Positions 1 through 7,634 are shown, counted from the stretch's first letter. The stretch: DNA of 30,570 nt from Fibrobacter sp. UBA4375 (GCA_002391195.1 DGRZ01000051.1:26541-57110); one strand, 5' to 3'. The notes: generated by a model from the sequence alone, not told the origin. Numbers and translations are program-made.

Positions 1-210
1 GCTGCCAAGGCCGAAGCCAAGCCCGCTGAAAAGGCCGCTCCTGCCGCAGCCCCTGCTGCCAAGGCCGAAGCTAAGCCTGCTACAGCTCCCGCTGCTCCTG
101 CTGCTGCCCCGGCTGCTAAGCCAGCTGCCGCCGCACCGGCTGCCGCTCCGGCTGCTAAGCCTGCTGCTCCGGCCGCTGCTCCTGCTGCCGCACCCGCTGC
201 TGCACAGTAA
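1..210 (+). CDS. C-terminal end of an unidentified protein with an Ala/Pro/Lys-rich tail (5' partial)
   Basis: Frame 1 is open from the first base to a TAA at 208-210. It encodes 69 residues made almost only of Ala, Pro, Lys and a few Glu, in repeats of the type AAPAAAPAAK, and ends in Gln. No folded domain is visible in this part, so the protein cannot be named. Such tails are usually disordered extensions of ribosomal, secretion or envelope proteins. SecG at the other end of this window carries a similar Ala/Pro tail, but with Glu/Asp instead of Lys. A strong terminator follows 24 bases after the stop, so this is the last gene of its transcript. Confidence 0.75.
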   Translation, partial: AAKAEAKPAEKAAPAAAPAAKAEAKPATAPAAPAAAPAAKPAAAAPAAAPAAKPAAPAAAPAAAPAAAQ

Positions 211-230
211 TCGGTTTACTTTGCAATTTG

Positions 231-262
231 AAAGTCCCCTGCGTTAAGCGGGGGATTTTTAT
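231..262 (+). terminator. Rho-independent terminator after the first partial gene
   Basis: The arms TCCCCTGC (235-242) and GCGGGGGA (248-255) form an 8-bp stem with one G-T pair and the loop GTTAA. A run of five T at 256-260 follows. It lies only about 10 bases before the ATG of the next gene, so that gene either relies on read-through or has a very short leader. Confidence 0.85.
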
Positions 263-271
263 ATTTACCCT

Positions 272-1597
272 ATGAAAATTTTCTTGCGCTTAGCTCTTTC
301 CCTGCTTCTTGTACTTCCTTTAATCGCCTGTAACGAAGAAGAAATTATCCAGAATCTGAAATCGGAACGCGCAAGTTTACAGGTCCGTGTGGATTCCCTG
401 AATGCCCAAATCGCCTCGGCTGAATCCCTGGTCAAAAATGTTCGCGTCATTCGCGATACGGTGCGTGCGGGGGAGGGCCCCTTCCATCTGTTTACAAGGC
501 TCAAGGCTCAGGTCAGTCACGGCGATGAAGACCTGGGCCGCGTCTATGCCGCCATGCAGGACAGTGTGGAATTCAAGCTTCGGGTTGGCGAAATTTTTTA
601 CGTCTCTGTAGATTCAACTAATAGGGTTCAGCGGTTCCGCTATGCTCCCAACCCCATAACCGTCCATTTGGTGAGCAAGACGGATACGGGTTTCGTCTAC
701 CAGCTTATCGAAAAGCCCGTGGTCAAGAAGCAGTCCGTTTACGAGGGCGCCCTGGAAGAAGGCAGCACGCTGAACGGAATCCTTTTCAAGGTGGGAATCC
801 CCGGCCGCATGGTGGGTATCGTGAGCGGAGTGCTTCAGTGCAAGGTGGCGTTCCCGCTGGCCCGCGCCGGAGACCGTTTCCGTGTGCTTCTAGAAGATTC
901 CTACTACCAGGATTCCATCTGGGTGGGCGGTAAGGTCATTTATGCCGAATTTGACGGAAGGATTGTGGGCCACCATGAGGCGTTCCGTTACGAAGACGAA
1001 GATCCCAAGAGTTCTTACAATGCCCACTATACCGAAGCGGGCGATGCCCTGGTCTTTGACGGGCTCCGCTACCCGCTGGAGCACCTGCGCATTACCAGTT
1101 CGTTTGGCTCCAGAATTCACCCCATTACGGGCCAGCGCAAGGTCCATTACGGCGTAGACTATGGAGCCCCGGCAGGTACGGTGGTCCATGCCGTGGCCGA
1201 AGGCAACGTGACTGTTTCGGGTTATGACGATTTAAGCGGAAATAAGATTGCTATCAAGCACAGGGACAATTCCGTAAGCTGGTATATGCATTTGCAGTCT
1301 AGGGGCGTAGCCGTTGGGGCGAAAGTCTCTCCGGGTCAGGCCATCGGGCGCGTGGGTTCTACGGGCCGAAGCACAGGGCCTCACCTGCATTTTGGTTTCA
1401 AGGATGCCAACGGCGCCTGGATAAACCCGCTTTCCAAGACCATGATTGCAACGCCCAAGCTAGAAGGAGCCCGTCTGGCCCGTCTCAAGAAGCAGGTGGC
1501 GGAAATTCGTAAGCAGATAGAGCTGACTCAGGCCGCGCCTGCCGTAAAGGCCAACGATACCACCGACGTGATGGTCCACATGCGGGTGGTGGAATAG
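272..1597 (+). CDS. M23-family peptidoglycan endopeptidase, lipoprotein
   Basis: A 441-residue protein with an N-terminal lipoprotein signal. The hydrophobic stretch ends in LIAC with Cys20 as the lipidated residue, so it should be membrane-anchored in the envelope. Residues about 25-60 look coiled-coil. The C-terminal M23 (LytM/NlpD-like) domain spans about 265-390. The zinc ligands expected for the family are present as His292 and Asp296 (HYGVD) and His373 (HLHF). The second-shell His340 (YMH) and His371 are also present, so the enzyme is probably active rather than a NlpD/EnvC-type activator. A short coiled coil (about 398-418) follows the catalytic domain. Family members cut peptide cross-links in peptidoglycan. 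The ATG fits the signal peptide, but no Shine-Dalgarno is visible. The stop codon TAG is also the first base triplet of a heptamer array. It converges on the S41 gene downstream. Confidence 0.9.
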   Translation: MKIFLRLALSLLLVLPLIACNEEEIIQNLKSERASLQVRVDSLNAQIASAESLVKNVRVIRDTVRAGEGPFHLFTRLKAQVSHGDEDLGRVYAAMQDSVEFKLRVGEIFYVSVDSTNRVQRFRYAPNPITVHLVSKTDTGFVYQLIEKPVVKKQSVYEGALEEGSTLNGILFKVGIPGRMVGIVSGVLQCKVAFPLARAGDRFRVLLEDSYYQDSIWVGGKVIYAEFDGRIVGHHEAFRYEDEDPKSSYNAHYTEAGDALVFDGLRYPLEHLRITSSFGSRIHPITGQRKVHYGVDYGAPAGTVVHAVAEGNVTVSGYDDLSGNKIAIKHRDNSVSWYMHLQSRGVAVGAKVSPGQAIGRVGSTGRSTGPHLHFGFKDANGAWINPLSKTMIATPKLEGARLARLKKQVAEIRKQIELTQAAPAVKANDTTDVMVHMRVVE

Positions 1598-1766
1598 GGG
1601 TTAGGGCTTAGGATCTAGGGGCTAGGGGTTTGAGGTGAGATTAGTTATGAGTTTTCAGTTATGAGTTATCAGTCCACAATTTGGCGCCTTCGGCGCGATT
1701 ATAAAAACTCACCACTCACCACTCACAACTCACTACTCATAACCCATAACTCACAACTCACAACTT
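1597..1766. repeat. Heptamer arrays around a GC-rich hairpin between convergent genes
   Basis: From the stop codon onward the sequence runs in 7-base units: GGGGTTA, GGGCTTA, GGATCTA, GGGGCTA, then TATGAGT/TATCAGT types. The centre (1684-1696) is a small hairpin, GCGCC-TTC-GGCGC. After it come about eight units of the complementary type (ACTCACC, ACTCACA, ACTCATA) up to 1766. The left arm is G-rich and the right arm C-rich, so the region is an imperfect inverted repeat of about 120 bases. The right arm supplies the stop codon of the S41 gene on the minus strand. A diverged copy of the hairpin and flank lies inverted at about 17448-17535. Confidence 0.85.
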
Positions 1767-3167
1767 CTTTAGCGGGTTCTTTATCACCTTATACGCTCCG
1801 CCTCTGGCCGGTTCCTTTGATGAGAATGCCTTTTTGGCAAGGGAGTTCTCGAAGTGGCCCTGTTTTTCCGTGCCGTAGCCCTTTGATCTCTTTTCTTTTC
1901 CGAGTTTGGCGATTTCTACCGCTTTGTCCAGGGCTTTGAGTGTATCAGAAATGGCGTAGTCCGGTTCGATGCCCTTGTCGTGGTAAGAAACGTTGTTTTT
2001 GTCGTAAAGTTTCATGGCGGTAATCATACTGAGTCCACCGGCACTGGTCGGAATATTGTATTGACCTATTCCCTTTCCGTAGGTCAGCATGCCCACAATG
2101 GGAGATTGTGTGGTGTTGGTGACGCCCATGAGCATGGTTTCGGAACAACTTGCGCTATTGGTGTCTGCCATAAAAACAAAGTAGCGCCCTTTGGCAATGC
2201 CGTCTTCGGTGGCTACTATGCGGTCTGAAATCACCATTTGGTGGACTTCGTCGGGTGCGACTTCGGTGTATTCAAGGGTGCCGATGGTGTCCCCTTTGGA
2301 AAGGAACAGCTCGGTTGCCTTAACGCATGCGTCAAAGGACCCGCCAGGGTTACCTCTCAGGTCAATAATGGCGGACCCCTTGGTGGCTTGAAGAGCCGCC
2401 TTGACTTCGTCCGAGGTTCCTTTGGTGCTGTCTTCGTTGGCGGAGTTTGCCTCGTTGCAACTTATGCCACTGAAATTTTCAAAGGAAGTGATTTTGATGA
2501 CGGGGATAGAATCATGATAGCTGATGTGCACGGTTGGCTCAAGGTAGCAGAAAAGTTCCGCCGAGATATCCAGCGTGTCGCTACCTCTTAAGATTTTAAA
2601 GGAAATACTGTCCCCTTCGCTTCCGGAGGTGAGCTTTTCGAAACTCTTTTCGTCGCCGGGCTTGGTAGAGCCCACGTAGAGTACGGTGTCACCAGCCTTG
2701 AGTCCGGCCTTGTCGCCCGGACCGTTAGGATACACCTGGGTGATTACCAGCTGGGAATCGGCGGGCTGTACGGAAACGGCGATACTGTATATGGGTTCCG
2801 ATGCCATATCCAAATCGTATTTGCTTACATAGTAGGGCCCGAAATACCTGGTATAATTGTCGTCCATTTGGCTATACATATAATAGACGTCTGGAAATTC
2901 ATAATAGTCGGGAGAATATCCCGCATCTTCGCCGTGACCGTTATAGCTATTGATGTCGCCGAGCTTTTGATTGGCGTTTAAAAAGAAGAAATGGAGCAAT
3001 TGGTGGTTTTCGACCAGTTCCTGTTCAGCGGCAGTAAGTTCCTGTGGAATTTCCTCCTCTTCGTCGGGCATTGCGATTTCGCTGTCGGCATGCTTGACCG
3101 TGCAACCAGTCCATAGTGCAAGTGAAACGGAGGCAAAAGTATAAAGAGAGATTTTCTTGAAATTCAT
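1758..3167 (-). CDS. S41-family (C-terminal processing type) protease, lipoprotein
   Basis: A 469-residue lipoprotein with a lipobox ending in WTGC (Cys22), then an acidic linker. A PDZ domain lies at about 125-205 (NGPGDKAGLKAGD). The S41 protease core lies at about 218-405, with DLRGNPGG at 269-276. The expected Ser-Lys dyad is Ser340 (in SASCSE) and Lys365 (in YGKG); their spacing of 25 equals that of Prc and CtpB. Family members cut proteins near their C-terminus in the envelope. The Lys-rich C-terminal tail is unusual. The gene follows another S41 lipoprotein gene by 6 bases, so the two are co-transcribed. A weak Shine-Dalgarno (TAGG) sits about 6 bases before the ATG. The last Leu codon and the TGA stop lie inside a heptamer array. 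Substrates cannot be read from the sequence. Confidence 0.88.
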   Translation of the reverse strand: MNFKKISLYTFASVSLALWTGCTVKHADSEIAMPDEEEEIPQELTAAEQELVENHQLLHFFFLNANQKLGDINSYNGHGEDAGYSPDYYEFPDVYYMYSQMDDNYTRYFGPYYVSKYDLDMASEPIYSIAVSVQPADSQLVITQVYPNGPGDKAGLKAGDTVLYVGSTKPGDEKSFEKLTSGSEGDSISFKILRGSDTLDISAELFCYLEPTVHISYHDSIPVIKITSFENFSGISCNEANSANEDSTKGTSDEVKAALQATKGSAIIDLRGNPGGSFDACVKATELFLSKGDTIGTLEYTEVAPDEVHQMVISDRIVATEDGIAKGRYFVFMADTNSASCSETMLMGVTNTTQSPIVGMLTYGKGIGQYNIPTSAGGLSMITAMKLYDKNNVSYHDKGIEPDYAISDTLKALDKAVEIAKLGKEKRSKGYGTEKQGHFENSLAKKAFSSKEPARGGAYKVIKNPLKKL

Positions 3168-3173
3168 AACGAC

Positions 3174-4550
3174 CTACGGTGAATAGGGATAATTTACAAA
3201 ATGGACAACGGAATCCAAAGCGCCACCCATGTCGAAACTCTTTGCAGGAATAGTTGTTTTTGTCGAGGCCAGCAAAGATTCTTTGATGGCACGCTCTGCC
3301 ACAGACATTTTGGCACTTTGTGTCTTGGGTGAATTACCATATAGGGTTTTGACGGCATTTAGGGCGCATGTCCTTGAAGCTCCTTCCGGACAGTCCATAT
3401 CGGGGGCGATTCCTTTTTTGTGATAGCTGTTGCCCTTGGGCGTGTAGAATTCCAGGTTGGTAATGACGGCAAGCCCGCCTTCTAGGGTCTTCCACTGGCT
3501 TTGCCCTATGCCCTTGCCGAAGGTGGTTTCGCCTGCCAGGGGAATGCCTCCCTGTTCCTTGGCTGCGGCGATGAATATTTCGGCGCAGGAGGCCGAAGCC
3601 CTGTTGGCAAGCATTAGGAATTTCCCGTTTTCTCCGGGGTCTCCGGGGTTCGCCAAGACATCTAGGGAGCGGTGTGTCCTTTTTCCGTCGGGGGTTAGGC
3701 TTACAAATTGCCGCCTAGACAAGAGGCCTTCTTTTACAAAGAGGTCTGCTGCGGGGAGGCATTGGCTGATTAGCCCGCCGGGATTGTTCCGCAGGTCTAA
3801 CACCCTGGGCTCGGAAACGCCAGCCGTAGAATCCAGGTATGCCCTGAGCTCGCCGAAGGTGCCATTCTCCCTGTCGGCGGTGGATTCCTTGAATTCGGTG
3901 ATGGTTACGAAGGTGATGCCCTCGATGGTGTCCAAAAAGACGGTAGGGGCGTAAACCGTTTCCTTGGTCAGGTCAAACTGAAGTAGGCTGTCGTCAAAGA
4001 AAATCGTGAGCGATACATCGGCACTGTAGGCGACAATGGAATCATACACCATCTTGGAGTCGTAACCGTCCATTGAAATGCCGTTTGCCGAAATGATCCG
4101 TCCGTAGCGGGGAACCTTGGCCCTGCCGGCAGGACTGTCGGCATAGACTCTCGATATCAAGATGGGGTAGGGGTGGTCATCCCCTTCGGTGTAGATGACC
4201 AGGTATTCCATGCCCAAATCGCCTTCTACAATGGAGGTGTTCATCTGGTTTTCGGCTGCCTCGCTTTTGGAGGGCGGGTAGTAGCGGGTGTATCGGTCGC
4301 TGAGCGATTCGTACAACAGGGGAATGCTGTCCCCTTTTTCGGGCAGGTCTTTCAGCTCTTCTTCGTAGAGGTAGGTCTGGTTCAATAGCCAGTAGTTGAA
4401 CTCGTAGGCGGTTGGCTCCGGAGTGCTTTCCACTGGCTCCATAAAGTCCCCACAGGCGGCTAGCAAGAGGAGGGAGAAAACGGCGAAAGACGATAGACGA
4501 TAGACGAAAGACGATAGACGAAAGACGGGGGTTGTTTTTTCGGTTTTCAT
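3174..4550 (-). CDS. S41-family protease, lipoprotein, with a heptamer repeat inside the signal-peptide coding region
   Basis: A 458-residue lipoprotein (459 if the adjacent GTG at 4553 is used). Numbering here is from the GTG. The lipobox ends in LAAC (Cys34). The N-terminal region is longer than usual for a lipoprotein signal because residues 11-23 (FRLSSFV, YRLSSF) are encoded by six 7-base units. A PDZ-like region lies at about 105-195, with DLRNNPGG at 253-260. The catalytic dyad is Ser322 (SASCAE) and Lys347 (FGKG), again 25 apart. It is a paralogue of the next gene, and both share the rare Cys right after the catalytic Ser. The start is fixed by the signal peptide, although changes in repeat number would shift the frame. 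The upstream gap also holds repeat units, in the opposite orientation. Confidence 0.88.
   Translation of the reverse strand: MKTEKTTPVFRLSSFVYRLSSFAVFSLLLLAACGDFMEPVESTPEPTAYEFNYWLLNQTYLYEEELKDLPEKGDSIPLLYESLSDRYTRYYPPSKSEAAENQMNTSIVEGDLGMEYLVIYTEGDDHPYPILISRVYADSPAGRAKVPRYGRIISANGISMDGYDSKMVYDSIVAYSADVSLTIFFDDSLLQFDLTKETVYAPTVFLDTIEGITFVTITEFKESTADRENGTFGELRAYLDSTAGVSEPRVLDLRNNPGGLISQCLPAADLFVKEGLLSRRQFVSLTPDGKRTHRSLDVLANPGDPGENGKFLMLANRASASCAEIFIAAAKEQGGIPLAGETTFGKGIGQSQWKTLEGGLAVITNLEFYTPKGNSYHKKGIAPDMDCPEGASRTCALNAVKTLYGNSPKTQSAKMSVAERAIKESLLASTKTTIPAKSFDMGGALDSVVHFVNYPYSP
4484..4526 (-). repeat. Six-unit heptamer tract inside the S41 coding region
   Basis: On the coding (minus) strand the units are CGTCTTT, CGTCTAT, CGTCTTT, CGTCTAT, CGTCTAT and CGTCTTT, 42 bases in all. 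Because 42 is a multiple of 3 the present allele is in frame. Three units make 21 bases, so the peptide repeats every 7 residues. One unit gained or lost would shift the reading frame. Confidence 0.92.
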
Positions 4551-4577
4551 CACAGATCCGTGCGGTTCTATCCAGAT

Positions 4578-4631
4578 ATCTTTCGTCTTTCGTCTGTAGC
4601 GACGCCGTAGGTGGAGCGTTCTTTCGTCTAA
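4578..4631. repeat. Heptamer units upstream of the S41 gene, complementary to the tract in its coding region
   Basis: The plus strand reads TTTCGTCTTTCGTCTGTAG at about 4580-4598 and again TTCTTTCGTCTAAAA at about 4619-4633. These units are the reverse complement of the tract at 4484-4526, so the minus-strand transcript could fold its leader onto its first codons. A short GTAGCGACG sequence between them resembles part of the element at 27970. Confidence 0.75.
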
Positions 4632-4635
4632 AAAG

Positions 4636-5388
4636 CTACTGGTCTATCTTCAGCCCCTTCTTGTCAAGGATAGCCCGAGGCAGGCCATCTTCCATGGGGT
4701 TTTCGTTGATGGAGATGGTTTCGAGACTCTTGCAGTCGGCGAGGGCCTCGGGCAGTGTTTCCAGCTGGTTTGCGTCCAGCACCAGTTCCCGGAGCTTGGA
4801 AAGTTTGCCGAATTCCTGCGGGATCACGCTCAGCTGGTTGCCGGAAATCATCAGGATTTCGAGGCTTGCGAGGTTCCCGAGGGAGGCGGGGACCTCGGTC
4901 AGGTCGTTGTTGTCCAGGTACAGCTTCACCAGGCTCTTCAGTTTGCCGATGGAATCGGGGATGGTGGTGAGCATGTTGTCGTGGAGGGAGAGTTTTACCA
5001 CCTTGGTCCAGTTGCCGATTTCGTCGGGAAGTTCCAGAAGCTGGTTCTTTGCGATATTCACCGTATGGAGGTTCGTGAGGTTTCCGACGGTGGCGGGGAG
5101 CTCCGACAGGCTGTTGTAACCCAGGTACAGGTGCTCCAGGGCGGTGAGGTTCCCGATGGTATCCGGAAGCTCCATCAGGTCGTTTTCGCTGACGGAAAGG
5201 CTTTTCAGGTTTTTCAGGAGCCCGATGTCGTCGGGGAGCTCCACCAGCTTGTTGCGGTCCAGGTTCAGCTCTTCCAGGGACTGGATTTCGAAAAGTTCGG
5301 GGGGTAACAGGCGAAGTCCCTGCTGGGATAGGTCCAGGGTTTTAGCCTTTTCGGCTTTTGCTTTATTGATAATATCGAGCAGGTTCAT
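4636..5388 (-). CDS. Leucine-rich-repeat protein, probably cytoplasmic
   Basis: A 250-residue protein with about nine leucine-rich repeats of 23 residues, of the pattern LPxxIGxLxxLxxLxLxxNxL, from about residue 17 to 235. There is no signal peptide, lipobox or membrane segment, so it is probably cytoplasmic. No enzymatic domain is attached. Such repeats serve as binding scaffolds, and the partner is unknown. The start is well supported: AGGAG lies 8 bases before the ATG. A weak -10-like TATGAT lies further upstream. The gene is divergent from the AIPR gene and is followed, after 85 bases of repeat-rich sequence, by the two S41 genes on the same strand. Whether they share a transcript is not clear. 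Confidence 0.85.
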   Translation of the reverse strand: MNLLDIINKAKAEKAKTLDLSQQGLRLLPPELFEIQSLEELNLDRNKLVELPDDIGLLKNLKSLSVSENDLMELPDTIGNLTALEHLYLGYNSLSELPATVGNLTNLHTVNIAKNQLLELPDEIGNWTKVVKLSLHDNMLTTIPDSIGKLKSLVKLYLDNNDLTEVPASLGNLASLEILMISGNQLSVIPQEFGKLSKLRELVLDANQLETLPEALADCKSLETISINENPMEDGLPRAILDKKGLKIDQ

Positions 5389-5613
5389 AGAGACTCTCCT
5401 ATTTATACACGATAAATCATAGCATTTTTGCGAAAAAAAAGGGCTTGGTTGTCCAAAATGTGTTAAAAATAGCTAAAAGTTATACATTTGTTCACTAAAT
5501 AGGGGTCAAAGTGGAAATTTTTTTTAAGATTTACTATTTTTTATGCCCAAAGTAAGGCTTTTGAAACTATTTTTAATGGCAAAATATGGCAGAAGCCTAA
5601 AATTGAGGAAAAA
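5389..5613. promoter_or_regulatory. AT-rich divergent promoter region between the LRR and AIPR genes
   Basis: This 225-base gap is strongly AT-rich, unlike its neighbours, and holds no heptamer array. It must carry the start signals for both divergent genes. On the plus side TTGAAA at about 5560 could be a -35 box, but no convincing -10 follows at the right distance. On the minus side TATGAT lies upstream of the LRR Shine-Dalgarno. I cannot define either promoter firmly. Confidence 0.4.
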
Positions 5614-7506
5614 ATGGAACTGACAAAATCCCAGGAACGACGCCTAGCATTTGTGGCTAGCCTCTTGAGTTTGAACCCCAATGACCCTAATGACCGTATC
5701 AAGGCCCTTCGGCACTTGAATCTGGACGAGAACGGATGCTTTCATGGCTTCCAGTACTCCCAGGGCTTCATGGAATTCTTCATATTCCTGGACGAGGATA
5801 CACCCCTCGAGAAGGTGGTTTCTCACCTGAATGCCGACCTGAAACAGCTCCAGATTGCCGTTTTCCGCACCAGCGACCCCACTAACCCCTTCTTCATGTC
5901 GCTGCGCGAAGAGGCCGACCCTTGGGCAGTGAACAAGATTAGCGATGACGACGAGGAAGAGGACGACGATACTCCGGCAAGCCGCCCCTACATGGAGACC
6001 CTGGAGATTACGGTGCTCCGCACCCGCGCTACCCGCGACATTACCGACTCTGAACTGGAACGCACCCTCAAGGACATGCGCCGCAAGCTCTCCATCTGGA
6101 AAAACGAGGTGAAGGCCAAGCTGGACATTATCGCCGAACACGACGACCTGACCCGCGATTTCCGCAGCGCCGACGACAAGCTGGAAATTGTCATGGATTC
6201 CGATCCCTTGCACCTCACAAGCGATCACGGTGAACTTTTCCTCGGTTTCTGCCCCATCCGCACTATTTATGACTACCATGTGAACTTGGGTAAGCGCCTC
6301 AAGACCAAACACAACATGGCTATCGTGAGTTCCAACATCCGTACTTACCTGGGCAACCTGACCCACACTAACGCGGCCCTGATCGATGCCTTCCAGACCA
6401 TGGAACGTAACGACGACCAGAACGTGAACGTGGACGATTTCCCCTTCTTGCACAACGGTATGACCCTCACGGGTGATGACCTGCGCCTCAAGGAACGGGA
6501 TGGCAAGAAGGTGCTCTACATCGAACGCCCGAAGATTATTAACGGTGCCCAGTCCCTGTTCACCTACGAACACTATGCCAAGAAGAGCAAGAAGCCGGTG
6601 AACCCCAAGGTGCTGGTGAAGGTGGTGGTGCCGTATCCCGGTGCCGACAACTTCTTGAACCAGGTGACCATGGCCAACAACCGCCAGAACCCGGTGTTCA
6701 GCTATCACCTGCGCGCCGCCGACGACCTGCAGTTCTTCATTTGGCAGCGTTATCAAGAAGAAGGCTTTACCTATGTGTACAAGGACGGCGTGCGCCTCAA
6801 GGCCCGTACCCGTAAGCTCGAAGTCCGCATGCGTCCCGAACTGGCCAAGACCCTCTTTATGATGGACGGCAAGCTCAGCGAATGCCGCTCTAGCGATTGC
6901 ATTTTCGACAAGGAAACCCTGTACCAGCGTTGCTTTGGCGCCTTTGTGCGCGTGGCTCCTGAAAAGGAGAAGGATTTTGTGCGCAAGACCATCGCCTTCA
7001 CCAAGGCATGGCAGCTCCTTAGCCGACTCCCCATCAAGATCCGCCGCGTCACCCCGGGCAAGGGCGTTTCCATCGAGGCCAACGACGATAACCCGCTGAC
7101 CAAGATTACCTTCAATGGTCGTCTCGAAGATAAGTTTATCTTCCGCAGCGCCGTGAAGGACCTGGTGGTGGCTCTCGCCCTCAAGCACTGGCTTGTGTAC
7201 GGCGATCCTATCCAGGATTTCGAATGGCTGGTGGAAAACGAACTGAACTTCAACGATTCTATCCTTAAGTATGCTTCCCGTATCTACACGGAAGACCTGA
7301 AGGGAATCCTGATTACTGAATTCAAGGACAATCCGGCTTACTACGATACCATTACCACCATCGACAAGGACAGCGGCGAATCCGTGGAACGCAGACTCTG
7401 GAAGGGCTTCGCCAACACCGCCACCTACGAAAAGATGATGGATTTCCTGTGCAAGAAGAACAAGTCATGGGAAAAGGTTCGCGGAGGAATCGAACTGTTC
7501 CTTTAA
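5614..7506 (+). CDS. AIPR-domain protein (abortive infection phage resistance family)
   Basis: A 630-residue cytoplasmic protein. The central part matches the AIPR family pattern in order: NIRTYLGN (241-248) with a following TN, then HNGMT (280-284, family NNGIT), PKIINGAQS (306-314, family IVNGxQT), VLVKVV (333-338), and MANNRQNPV (353-361, family NNxQNxI), followed by an LRAxD segment. AIPR proteins were named from lactococcal abortive-infection phage resistance, but their biochemical activity is not settled. The N-terminal 230 residues have no recognised domain and include a very acidic stretch (110-119). The start is supported by TGAGGAAAA before the ATG. No methylase, nuclease or other defence gene is adjacent, so it appears to act alone. 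Several hairpins follow the stop. The family call is from remembered motifs. Confidence 0.72.
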   Translation: MELTKSQERRLAFVASLLSLNPNDPNDRIKALRHLNLDENGCFHGFQYSQGFMEFFIFLDEDTPLEKVVSHLNADLKQLQIAVFRTSDPTNPFFMSLREEADPWAVNKISDDDEEEDDDTPASRPYMETLEITVLRTRATRDITDSELERTLKDMRRKLSIWKNEVKAKLDIIAEHDDLTRDFRSADDKLEIVMDSDPLHLTSDHGELFLGFCPIRTIYDYHVNLGKRLKTKHNMAIVSSNIRTYLGNLTHTNAALIDAFQTMERNDDQNVNVDDFPFLHNGMTLTGDDLRLKERDGKKVLYIERPKIINGAQSLFTYEHYAKKSKKPVNPKVLVKVVVPYPGADNFLNQVTMANNRQNPVFSYHLRAADDLQFFIWQRYQEEGFTYVYKDGVRLKARTRKLEVRMRPELAKTLFMMDGKLSECRSSDCIFDKETLYQRCFGAFVRVAPEKEKDFVRKTIAFTKAWQLLSRLPIKIRRVTPGKGVSIEANDDNPLTKITFNGRLEDKFIFRSAVKDLVVALALKHWLVYGDPIQDFEWLVENELNFNDSILKYASRIYTEDLKGILITEFKDNPAYYDTITTIDKDSGESVERRLWKGFANTATYEKMMDFLCKKNKSWEKVRGGIELFL

Positions 7507-7510
7507 TAAT

Positions 7511-7529
7511 GCGCAAACGCAGTTTGCGC
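7511..7529. other. Perfect hairpin directly after the AIPR gene
   Basis: GCGCAAAC (7511-7518) and GTTTGCGC (7522-7529) pair perfectly around the loop GCA, starting 4 bases after the AIPR stop codon. There is no T tract directly after it, so it is not a classic terminator by itself. Confidence 0.8.
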
Positions 7530-7530
7530 C

Positions 7531-7587
7531 CACGCTCTTAATTACCTCCCAACGAACAGTTCCCGAGGAATGGTAATTATGAGCGTG
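7531..7587. other. Long inverted repeat between the AIPR gene and sprA
   Basis: CACGCTCTTAATTACC (7531-7546) pairs with GGTAATTATGAGCGTG (7572-7587), 15 of 16 positions matching, around a 25-base loop. Both strands can form it. It may be part of a structured 3' end or a small RNA. Its role is unknown. Confidence 0.75.
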
Positions 7588-7600
7588 TAGGGAAGGGTTT

Positions 7601-7634
7601 TAGGGAGGGGCGTTCGCCCCTCCCTATTCATATT
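7601..7634 (+). terminator. GC-rich terminator hairpin before sprA
   Basis: TAGGGAGGGGC (7601-7611) pairs perfectly with GCCCCTCCCTA (7616-7626) around the loop GTTC. It is followed by TTCATATTTTT. It should end the AIPR transcript, so sprA needs its own promoter in the next 75 bases. Confidence 0.8.

Noticed and set aside
1661..1939. A 92-residue ORF over the repeats after the M23 gene
   Set aside because: It is a translation of heptamer units (NSLLITHNSQLT type) followed by antisense of the S41 gene.
5644..7188. Long antisense open frame (514 residues) opposite the AIPR gene
   Set aside because: It is a mirror of a GC-rich, codon-biased gene. The translation is a low-complexity Val/His/Gly-rich sequence without domains, and the sense frame has clear family motifs.
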